6,671 nucleotides of DNA from Sphingomonas sp. (lineage in GTDB: Bacteria > Pseudomonadota > Alphaproteobacteria > Sphingomonadales > Sphingomonadaceae): NCBI GenBank assembly GCA_019247755.1, contig JAFBAM010000291.1, forward strand, positions 1 through 6,671. Reading direction: 5' to 3'. Each line of letters starts with the position of its first letter. Position 1 is the stretch's first letter. Below the pieces are notes generated by a model. That model did no database searches and was not told the DNA's origin. It saw only the letters and a list, made by a program, of their open reading frames with translations. Shown piece after piece: positions 1-5,611 of the stretch. Both the position numbers and the translations under genes were made by a program.

Positions 1-1052
1 TGCTGCTCGACAGCGCCGTCGGGCTGATGCCGCTGGTCAACCGCCTCTGCCTGAAGAGCGGCCGCACACTCTCTTACGACTGGCTGATTCTCGCGACCGG
101 CGCGCGGCATTCGTACTTCGGCCATGATCATTGGGCCCGGTTCGCGCCCGGCATCAAGTCGATCGAGGACGCGACGGCGGTCCGCCGGCGAGTCCTGCTC
201 GCGCTCGAACGGGCTGAGACCGAGCTCAATCTCAACGTCCGCGATGGCTTGCTGACCTTCGTCGTCATTGGCGGCGGTCCGACCGGCGTCGAAATGGCCG
301 GAGCGATCGCCGAGCTGGCGCGCCAGTCCGTGTCGCGCGACTTTCGCTCGATAACGCCCCACTGTTCTCGCGTTATTCTGATCGAAGCGGGACCACGGCT
401 GTTGCCGGCGTTTCCCGAAGCTCTCTCGGAACGGACGCAGCGCGCCCTCGAGCAGCTGGGTGTGGAAGTTCGCCTCGGCGAGCCGGTCACCGACATCGGC
501 CGCAATCACGTCAGCGTCGGACACGATTCGATCGTCAGCCACACCATCGTCTGGGCGGCGGGCGTGCAGGCTTCTCCCGCGGCAGAATGGCTTGGCGCCC
601 GGACCGATCGCGCCGGCCGAGTGATAGTCGAGCGCGACCTCCACGTGCCTGGTTACGACGACATCTTCGTGATTGGCGACACCGCCGCTTGCGACGACGG
701 ACACGGCGGAACGCTGCCCGGAGTTGCGCCCGTCGCAAAGCAACAGGGCCGCTACGTCGCCGACGCGATCCTCGGAGGCGGAGCGAAGCCGTTCCGTTAC
801 CGCGACTATGGCAACCTCGCGACCATCGGTCGCCGTCGAGCCGTCGCCGATTTCGGCCGATTCCGGCTGTCGGGCTTTCCGGCCTGGCTGCTGTGGTGCG
901 TCGCCCACGTCTGGTTCCTCGTCGGCTTCAGAAGCCGCCTCTCCGTCGTCATGCACTGGGCGTGGAACTACTTCACCTACGCGCGCAGCGCCCGCCTCAT
1001 CATCGGCCCCGTCGACGTCGAACGGGCCGATTCCTTTGCCGAAGCCGCTTGA
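1..1052 (+). CDS. ndh: Type II NADH:quinone oxidoreductase (NDH-2), 5' end cut off by window
   Basis: Single-subunit flavoprotein that passes electrons from NADH to membrane quinone without pumping protons; it sits on the inner face of the cytoplasmic membrane. The frame is open from base 3, so the true start lies upstream. The ATG at 27 is internal, because coding sequence continues before it. About 350 codons are visible; the family is usually around 430 residues, so the N-terminal FAD-binding Rossmann motif is missing. Visible landmarks are the LATGARHSYFGHDHW stretch (about 81-135), typical of NDH-2, the second dinucleotide-binding motif VVIGGGPTGVEMAG (261-302) for NADH, and the FAD-contacting VIGDTAA segment (about 669-690). 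After it come GVAPVAKQQGRYVA and a hydrophobic, tryptophan-rich C-terminus (about 870-960) that would anchor the protein to the membrane. The stop lies 16 bases before the patatin gene, so the two are probably cotranscribed. A related pyridine nucleotide-disulfide oxidoreductase is the alternative, but the motifs favour NDH-2. Confidence 0.88.
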   Translation, partial: LLDSAVGLMPLVNRLCLKSGRTLSYDWLILATGARHSYFGHDHWARFAPGIKSIEDATAVRRRVLLALERAETELNLNVRDGLLTFVVIGGGPTGVEMAGAIAELARQSVSRDFRSITPHCSRVILIEAGPRLLPAFPEALSERTQRALEQLGVEVRLGEPVTDIGRNHVSVGHDSIVSHTIVWAAGVQASPAAEWLGARTDRAGRVIVERDLHVPGYDDIFVIGDTAACDDGHGGTLPGVAPVAKQQGRYVADAILGGGAKPFRYRDYGNLATIGRRRAVADFGRFRLSGFPAWLLWCVAHVWFLVGFRSRLSVVMHWAWNYFTYARSARLIIGPVDVERADSFAEAA

Positions 1053-1068
1053 AAAAGGGACTGACGAA

Positions 1069-2211
1069 ATGAAACGCGATTTGAGCCAGGAAATGAAGGC
1101 GCTGGGCCAGACGGTCCTCGTGCTCCAGGGCGGTGGTGCACTGGGCGCCTACCAGGTCGGCGTCTACGAGGCGCTGTCCGAAGCTGGAGTCGAGCCCGAC
1201 TGGGTCGTCGGCACATCGATCGGGGCGATCAATGCGGGACTCATCGCGGGCTCGCCCAAGGGCGAACGCGTCGACCGCTTGTGCGAGTTCTGGCGCCGCG
1301 TGGAGCACGCACCGGCACTGGGCAACTATCTGCCGCCATGGCTGGCGGCGACGGCACGCAACGCCGTTGCCGTCAGCAGCGGCATCCCGGCTTTCTTCCA
1401 GCCGCAGCCCACGGCGTTCATGAGCCCGCATATCCCGCTGGGAGCGGACGCCGCCGGCTATTACACTACCAAGCCCTTGGCCGAGACGCTCGAGGAGCTT
1501 GTCGATTTCGACCAGCTCAACTCCGGCGAAGTCCGGCTTACGGTCGGTGCGTCGAACGTGCGCAGCAGTGAGATGGTCTATTTCGACAGCCGCGACATGG
1601 AGATCGACGTCCGGCACATCATGGCCTCGGGCGCGCTTCCGCCAGCCTTCCCCGCGGTCCGGATCGACGGCGAACTGTACTGGGACGGCGGCATCCTCTC
1701 GAACACGCCGGTCGAGGTCGTGTTCGACGATAATCCGCGCCGCAGCAGCCTGGTGCTCGCGGTCCACATCTGGAACCCGCACGGGCCCGAGCCGCGGTCG
1801 ATCTGGGAGGTGATGAACCGCCAGAAGGACCTGCAATATTCGAGCCGGTCGGTCGCGCAGATCAAGCGCCAGCGGCAGCTTCACCGGCTCCGGCACATCA
1901 TTGCCGAGCTGGGCGCGAAGGTCCCGGCGGCGGCCAGGGATAAGGCCGTTGCGGAGATGACCAGCTACGGCTGCACCACGACCATGCACGTCGTGCGGAT
2001 GCTCGCGCCGTCGCTGGAATATGAGGACCATTCCAAGGACATCGATTTCAGTCCGGAGGGGATTCGCCAGCGCCGGGAAGCCGGCTATCGTCACACCATG
2101 GAAACGCTTGAGCAGGCGCCGTGGCGCGGCGAGTTCGACCCCCTCGAAGGCTTCATCCTGCACGAAGCTTGCGGCGGCGAAATGGTGGAAACGGTCGCGG
2201 CGCGTCCGTGA
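1069..2211 (+). CDS. Patatin-like phospholipase with DUF3734-type C-terminal region
   Basis: Predicted serine lipid acyl hydrolase of 380 residues. All parts of the patatin catalytic dyad are visible. The glycine-rich oxyanion motif GGGALGAYQVG is at residues 21-31. The nucleophile elbow GTSIG is at 48-52, with Ser50 as nucleophile. The DGG motif is at 206-208, with Asp206 as the partner, inside YWDGGILSNTPVEVV. The remaining C-terminal part (roughly 250-350, with YSSRSVAQIKRQRQLHRLRHII) resembles the DUF3734 region found behind patatin domains in many proteobacteria. No signal peptide is seen, so a cytoplasmic or membrane-associated enzyme is likely. The ATG at 1069 was chosen because an AAGGGA ribosome site (1055-1060) lies 8 bases ahead and the conserved domain begins shortly after; the frame extends far upstream but there it only shadows the NDH-2 gene. 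In alphaproteobacteria such patatins often lie beside 3-hydroxybutyrate dehydrogenase genes (from memory); here the upstream partner is NDH-2. The natural substrate cannot be told from sequence. Confidence 0.9.
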   Translation: MKRDLSQEMKALGQTVLVLQGGGALGAYQVGVYEALSEAGVEPDWVVGTSIGAINAGLIAGSPKGERVDRLCEFWRRVEHAPALGNYLPPWLAATARNAVAVSSGIPAFFQPQPTAFMSPHIPLGADAAGYYTTKPLAETLEELVDFDQLNSGEVRLTVGASNVRSSEMVYFDSRDMEIDVRHIMASGALPPAFPAVRIDGELYWDGGILSNTPVEVVFDDNPRRSSLVLAVHIWNPHGPEPRSIWEVMNRQKDLQYSSRSVAQIKRQRQLHRLRHIIAELGAKVPAAARDKAVAEMTSYGCTTTMHVVRMLAPSLEYEDHSKDIDFSPEGIRQRREAGYRHTMETLEQAPWRGEFDPLEGFILHEACGGEMVETVAARP

Positions 2212-2219
2212 ACTTGGCG

Positions 2220-2242
2220 CATCCTTGCCCTGTGATAGGATG
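2220..2242 (+). promoter_or_regulatory. Small stem-loop covering the ribosome site of the peroxiredoxin-like gene
   Basis: CATCCT (2220-2225) can pair with AGGATG (2237-2242) across an 11-base loop. The right arm contains the AGGA that serves as the Shine-Dalgarno of the gene starting at 2248, so the fold would hide it. The stem is only 6 bp with three A-T pairs, so it could be chance. If real, it would make translation of the third gene depend on the patatin ribosome running up to 2211, or on temperature. It lacks a T tract, so it is not a terminator. Confidence 0.3.
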
Positions 2243-2247
2243 ATTGA

Positions 2248-2946
2248 ATGACGCAGCAGCCGATCTCCCCGATCGAAGCCGCATTCCTGGAAGTCCGCTC
2301 CAGCGACCTGTCGCTTAAGGAGCGTCTGCGCGTCGTCGCCGACGCGGCGCGGACCCACAAGCCTTGGTACGCCGAAGCGATCGACCAGTTCGCCGCCCGG
2401 TTACGGCAGGTCCAGGTCGGCAGCCACGCGCCGAAAGTCGGCGAGAAGATGCCGCCGTTCGTCCTTCCCGACCATGAGGGGCAACTCGTCAGCCTGGACG
2501 ACATTTTGGCAAAGGGCCCGGCGGTCATCGCTTTCCACCGCGGACACTGGTGTCCGTTCTGCCGTCTCAGCATGATGGCGCTTGCTGAAATCGAGCAGCA
2601 GCTGAAGCCTGCGCAGATCGTCGCGATCTCCACGGAGACACAGCGCTATACGCGCATGCTCCGCGAGCAGACCGGCGCGATGTTCCCAGTACTCACCGAT
2701 ATGGACGGCGCCTATGCTCTATCTCTGAGCATTGCCGTGGTCCTCGACGACAAACTCTCCAGCATGATTTCGGAGGCCGGCTGGGACGTGCCGCTCTACC
2801 AGGGCGGAAAGGAATGGCTGCTGCCAATCCCGGCTGCCTTCGTCGTTCGGCAGGACGGCACGATCACCGCGCGGCACATCGATCCCGATTACCGCCAGCG
2901 AATGGAGATCGACGAATTGCTACGCTGCGTCGACGAAGTCCTCTGA
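2248..2946 (+). CDS. Peroxiredoxin-like (AhpC/TSA superfamily) protein with CPFC motif
   Basis: Thioredoxin-fold protein of 232 residues in the peroxiredoxin-like group that carries a thioredoxin-style CxxC instead of the classical PxxxTxxC peroxidatic motif. The fold starts around residue 58 (VGSHAPKVGEKMPPFVLPDHEG) after an N-terminal helical extension of about 55 residues. The redox centre is FHRGHWCPFC, with Cys102 and Cys105. The only other cysteine is Cys227, near the C-terminus, a conceivable third redox residue. No signal peptide is seen, so it is probably cytoplasmic. The likely role is reduction of peroxide or another thiol-disulfide reaction, but the exact substrate and reductant are unknown. 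The ATG at 2248 has AGGA (2237-2240) seven bases upstream. It follows the patatin gene after 36 bases and is probably the last gene of that operon. Its last 8 codons and stop overlap the convergent LysR gene. Confidence 0.85.
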   Translation: MTQQPISPIEAAFLEVRSSDLSLKERLRVVADAARTHKPWYAEAIDQFAARLRQVQVGSHAPKVGEKMPPFVLPDHEGQLVSLDDILAKGPAVIAFHRGHWCPFCRLSMMALAEIEQQLKPAQIVAISTETQRYTRMLREQTGAMFPVLTDMDGAYALSLSIAVVLDDKLSSMISEAGWDVPLYQGGKEWLLPIPAAFVVRQDGTITARHIDPDYRQRMEIDELLRCVDEVL

Positions 2947-3810
2947 CAGCTTCGCCTCCCAGTCGGTCGCGCGCAGCAGGTTGAGCAGCGCGGTCGCTTC
3001 CTTCGATCTTTGCCGGCCGGCGACGCTGTAAACCGCAATCTTCCGCTCAGCATTGAAGGGTGAGCGCGCGCGTTTGAGGCGAGACCTGCGAAGCGTTGAG
3101 GCGGGCACGACGGCGGCGCCCAGTCCCGCGGCCGCCAGGGCTTCGAGATCTCGCAGGGAATCCAGCATATGGGCTTCGTCGATGGCGATCCCGACCGCCG
3201 CGAGCTCGTGGCGGGGGCAGTCGAAGTCATCCGCACCGGAGAAATCGAGAAAACGACGATTGCGGAAGACCTCGACGGTCAGGTCCATCGGGTCCGCATT
3301 GCCGACGATGTCGAAACTCTCCGTGAACATCGGCCAGGCGTCGAGCCGCTCCCATTCTTCACCGAGCGGACCGCCGACGGCGAGCTCGATTTCGCCATTC
3401 TTCAACATTTCGCAAATCTCGGCCCCGGCCCCCCTACGCAGACGCAGCTGGATTTGCGGGAACGCGCGCCGCACTTCGCCGAGGGCACCGGTGAAGAGAT
3501 CGAGATCGAGCGTTCGCGAGACGGCGATCGAAAGGGTCGATACCTCGCCCTTCTTCACTTTTGCGGCGAGCGACTTGGCGGTGAGCGCGCTGTCGTAGCA
3601 TTGCTGGAGCAGCGGCTGCATGCGGTTGCCGAGGTCAGTCAGATGGGTGTTGCGGCCCTCGCGGCGGATCAATTCGCCGCCGAGTTCGTCCTCAAGCTGC
3701 TTGATGGCGCGAGTGAGTGCGGGCTGGGTGACGTTGCACTCCTCCGCCGCGCGCGTGAAGTTCAGCGTGCGCGACACGGCCAAGAAGTATCGGACCTGCT
3801 GCATTTCCAT
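2920..3810 (-). CDS. LysR-family transcriptional regulator
   Basis: DNA-binding regulator of 296 residues, the normal size for LysR proteins. The N-terminal winged helix-turn-helix covers about residues 4-62, with the standard pattern QQVRYFLAVSRTLNFTRAAE and then TQPALTRAIKQLEDELGG. A linker helix follows to about 88, then a substrate-binding-type effector domain (about 90-290). Cysteines are at 25, 71, 133 and 198; nothing shows an OxyR-type disulfide switch. I chose the ATG at 3810 rather than the longer start at 3879, because the longer form adds 23 unconserved residues and would overlap the end of the transporter gene. A G-rich stretch lies about 8-12 bases ahead of the chosen ATG but is not a strong ribosome site, and an alternative ATG two codons later is possible. 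The gene begins 22 bases after the transporter stop, so it is probably cotranscribed with it and may regulate that operon. The effector is unknown. Confidence 0.92.
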   Translation of the reverse strand: MEMQQVRYFLAVSRTLNFTRAAEECNVTQPALTRAIKQLEDELGGELIRREGRNTHLTDLGNRMQPLLQQCYDSALTAKSLAAKVKKGEVSTLSIAVSRTLDLDLFTGALGEVRRAFPQIQLRLRRGAGAEICEMLKNGEIELAVGGPLGEEWERLDAWPMFTESFDIVGNADPMDLTVEVFRNRRFLDFSGADDFDCPRHELAAVGIAIDEAHMLDSLRDLEALAAAGLGAAVVPASTLRRSRLKRARSPFNAERKIAVYSVAGRQRSKEATALLNLLRATDWEAKLSEDFVDAA

Positions 3811-3832
3811 GCGGTACCGCCCCCAGAGCCCT

Positions 3833-4786
3833 TTACGCCAAGCGTGCCTTCTGTGCCATGGCAGAGCGATGGCGTTCAAGAAACAGCGCCGCGCTGACCG
3901 TCACGACCATGCTGGCAAGCGCCAGCAGGGCGTGCGGGTAGAGCAATGGCAGCCCAAGAAGGATCAGGCCGTCGTTCGCACCGGGCACGAGCGAGCCACC
4001 GAGGCCCAGCATGAATCCACCGGCCAGGCAGCGTACGAGCGCCGACATGGTGGGAAACACCGGCTTGATGCGTCCCGCCGTCCAGCCGCCAAGCACCGCA
4101 CCGAGGAAAAGGGCGGCAAGCAGCAGCCCTCTCGAAAAGCCGCCGTGCGGCATGCGGCGCGCCAACTCGGCGAGGTAATCGGTGTAGTTCCAGGGTCCGA
4201 CGACGAGGAGCAGGATCGCGAAGGTCACGCCGATTACGCCCGTGGCGACGTGCGGCGACCAGACGTAACTGCCCAGCTCTCCGCGGCGCGCTGCGTTCAG
4301 CGTGCGGACCAGCCGCCATCCCACCAGCAGCGCCAGGGGACCGGCGAACAGCAGGGCCTGGCCGAGAACAAGAGAATGCGCCTCGATTGGGTGCGGAAGT
4401 CGATCCATGCCGAGCGCGAGCGCGGCCACGCAGCCGAGAAAGAATCCGACCGGAACGAGGAGATAAGCACCTTCACCATTCCCGATGCGCGCGATGGCAC
4501 CGAATACGCACGAGCCGGCAACGTAGGCGCCGAGGCCCATGATCGCGCCGCCTGCCACCGTCCAACCCGTGAGAGCGAACGCCTTGGGCGCCATGGGGAG
4601 GAAACCGAGTAGCTGCGCGGCAATGATTCCGGCCGCGACGAGCAGTGACGCCTCGCCAAGGGCGATTAGCCGTGAAGCCCGCCGTTTGCTCACCAGCTCA
4701 TCGACGGCGGCGACGAGGCAGGTACCGCCACGCTGGATGGCGAAACCCATCAGCGTGGCGCAAATAAAGGCAACGGCGAGCCCCAT
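3833..4786 (-). CDS. YeeE/YedE-family membrane transporter (sulfur compound uptake type)
   Basis: Polytopic inner-membrane protein of 317 residues with about eight or nine hydrophobic segments spread over its whole length. It shows the two-half YeeE/YedE (DUF395) pattern. The first half has GFAIQRGGTCLV (Cys23) and then GLGAYVAGSCVFGAIARIGNG (Cys93). The second half has GGFMLGLGGSLVPGANDG (about 256-273). Characterised members of the family import thiosulfate and relay the ion past conserved cysteines in the pore; that is family knowledge, and substrate here is inferred only. The second-half motif reads GGS (Ser265) where thiosulfate importers, as I recall them, carry a cysteine, so the transported species may differ. 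Other cysteines are at 9, 119 and 253. The ATG at 4786 lies 9 bases after the DUF302 gene, with only a weak ribosome site, which suggests translational coupling. The LysR gene follows 22 bases downstream. Confidence 0.85.
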   Translation of the reverse strand: MGLAVAFICATLMGFAIQRGGTCLVAAVDELVSKRRASRLIALGEASLLVAAGIIAAQLLGFLPMAPKAFALTGWTVAGGAIMGLGAYVAGSCVFGAIARIGNGEGAYLLVPVGFFLGCVAALALGMDRLPHPIEAHSLVLGQALLFAGPLALLVGWRLVRTLNAARRGELGSYVWSPHVATGVIGVTFAILLLVVGPWNYTDYLAELARRMPHGGFSRGLLLAALFLGAVLGGWTAGRIKPVFPTMSALVRCLAGGFMLGLGGSLVPGANDGLILLGLPLLYPHALLALASMVVTVSAALFLERHRSAMAQKARLA

Positions 4787-4795
4787 TTTGGCTAC

Positions 4796-5305
4796 TTACT
4801 GAGCCGCTGCTTCGCCAGCGACGGTGGCGGCGACTTCGCTCGCCATCTTCAGCTGGGCGTCCTTGCCGGTGATGCCATACCGCTGACCGATGAACGCGAA
4901 GTCGGTGTATGCGATCTCGGTCGAACCGTCGGCGGTCTCGCGGACCAGCATCCGGACCGGCCAATCGAGGCCGGCGTAAGGATTGGCCTGGATGAATTGC
5001 ACGCCGAGCGGCGGATTGCCGAAGAGGACCAGGGTCGACTTGCGGATCGGCAGGTTAGCGGAAGCACCGAGCTGCTGCTGATCGATGGCGATGAAATAGC
5101 GGATGCCCTTGGCTTCGACCGACTGCTTGATGCGGACGACGGTGTCCTCGACTGAATGGCTGCTGGCGAGGCGCAGGACGCCGTTGGCTTCGGCGGCCGC
5201 GGTGGGCGTCGCTGCCGAGGCTGGGGTTGCCGTGGCGGCGCTCGCGACGAGCGCGGTGATGCAGAACAGACGACGGATCGGGTTGGGTTCGCTGCGGAGG
5301 ATCAT
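4796..5305 (-). CDS. Secreted DUF302 domain protein
   Basis: Small protein of 169 residues from the ATG at 5305. An upstream in-frame ATG at 5332 exists, but the 5305 start is preferred: AGGAGA lies 5 bases ahead, and this start gives a clean signal peptide. That signal has arginines at 11-12, a hydrophobic core LFCITALVASAA (13-24) and a predicted signal peptidase I cut after ASA at residue 31. The mature part has a DUF302-type fold (about 45-150), including SVEDTVVRIKQSVEAKGIRYF and a central STLVLFGNPPLG. The biochemical role of DUF302 is not established to my knowledge. The mature protein contains no cysteine, so it cannot carry sulfur as a protein persulfide. It is the first gene of the - strand operon, 9 bases ahead of the YeeE/YedE transporter, which suggests a periplasmic accessory role for that transporter (inference). 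Confidence 0.82.
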   Translation of the reverse strand: MILRSEPNPIRRLFCITALVASAATATPASAATPTAAAEANGVLRLASSHSVEDTVVRIKQSVEAKGIRYFIAIDQQQLGASANLPIRKSTLVLFGNPPLGVQFIQANPYAGLDWPVRMLVRETADGSTEIAYTDFAFIGQRYGITGKDAQLKMASEVAATVAGEAAAQ

Positions 5306-5310
5306 TGGGC

Positions 5311-5316
5311 TCTCCT
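5311..5316 (-). promoter_or_regulatory. Ribosome binding site that fixes the DUF302 start
   Basis: AGGAGA on the - strand, 5 bases before the ATG at 5305. It is the strongest Shine-Dalgarno match in the window. It lies inside the frame of the longer alternative (start 5332), which argues for the shorter form. Confidence 0.75.
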
Positions 5317-5317
5317 G

Positions 5318-5332
5318 TTGGATAATGCCCAA
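5318..5332. promoter_or_regulatory. Possible LysR-type operator (TTGG-N7-CCAA)
   Basis: TTGG (5318-5321) and CCAA (5329-5332) form a dyad that fits the loose T-N11-A pattern of LysR boxes. It lies directly upstream of the ribosome site of the first gene of an operon whose last gene encodes a LysR protein. Binding here would more naturally block transcription than activate it. The pattern is short and common, so this is only a candidate. Confidence 0.25.
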
Positions 5333-5404
5333 TCAAAATGCCGCGCGACGGCCCTCAGGAAAAATTGGAAGCCGTTATTGCATCCATGCACACCAAGCAT
5401 CGCG

Positions 5405-5440
5405 GCTAGTGTCAGTTTTGGGTCGAAAACTGACTCTAGC
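5405..5440. repeat. Near-perfect 15-bp inverted repeat with 6-base loop
   Basis: The left arm GCTAGTGTCAGTTTT (5405-5419) and the right arm AAAACTGACTCTAGC (5426-5440) pair over 14 of 15 positions, with one T-T mismatch (5410 against 5435); the loop is GGGTCG. There is no T tract beyond the outer end of either arm: the T and A runs face the loop, so it does not look like an intrinsic terminator. It could be a dispersed palindromic element (REP-like) or a protein-binding operator between the two divergent genes. Confidence 0.7.
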
Positions 5441-5599
5441 GAAACGCCGCGCTCACGGCTGATTCCGCTTTCCTATTTGGATTTGCCGTGCTTGGCTCCG
5501 CCCCATGGCGGCGCTCCAGATCAGCGGACCCTTCGATTGCACCGCAGTCGCGCTTAAGTTCGCACTTTTTGCGCCAGACCTCGTGACATTAGTGAAGTT

Positions 5600-5605
5600 A
5601 AGGGG
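5600..5605 (+). promoter_or_regulatory. Ribosome binding site of the acyl-CoA dehydrogenase gene
   Basis: AAGGGG, 6 bases ahead of the ATG at 5612. It supports that start, from which the protein aligns directly with the acyl-CoA dehydrogenase N-terminal helical domain. Confidence 0.65.
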
Positions 5606-5611
5606 CGAATC

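Larger units (their letters stand above)
5306..5611. other. Divergent intergenic region between DUF302 operon and acyl-CoA dehydrogenase gene
   Basis: This 306-base stretch carries no gene that I can support and must hold the promoters for both directions. It is somewhat richer in A and T than the flanking genes between about 5318 and 5440. It contains three dyads: TTGG-N7-CCAA at 5318-5332, TGCATCCATGCA at 5379-5390 and the long hairpin at 5405-5440. I could not identify a convincing -35/-10 pair on either strand. An ORF of 133 codons crosses it on the + strand (5156-5557), but that ORF overlaps the DUF302 gene antisense and shows no recognisable protein. Confidence 0.7.

Noticed and set aside
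673..1068. Patatin frame extended upstream to 673
   Set aside because: This part overlaps the NDH-2 gene and gives serine- and proline-rich sequence without resemblance; a good ribosome site supports the start at 1069.
1000..2358. 452-codon open frame on the - strand opposite the patatin gene
   Set aside because: It is an antisense shadow caused by high GC at third positions: the protein is arginine-rich, has no recognisable domain, and the + strand patatin carries all catalytic motifs.
3811..3879. Longer LysR start adding 23 residues
   Set aside because: It would overlap the end of the transporter gene, and the added residues do not resemble LysR N-termini, whereas the ATG at 3810 begins right at the conserved helix.
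3620..4612. 330-codon open frame on the + strand opposite the LysR and transporter genes
   Set aside because: It crosses two genes antisense, including their junction, and its protein is a charged, unstructured-looking product with no domain.
5405..5440. Intrinsic terminator
   Set aside because: No T tract follows the stem on either strand, and both flanking genes start rather than end here.
5569..5599. Promoter for the acyl-CoA dehydrogenase gene (TTGCGC as -35)
   Set aside because: No -10-like hexamer is found at a proper distance; nearby candidates are spaced 12-15 bases or match poorly.
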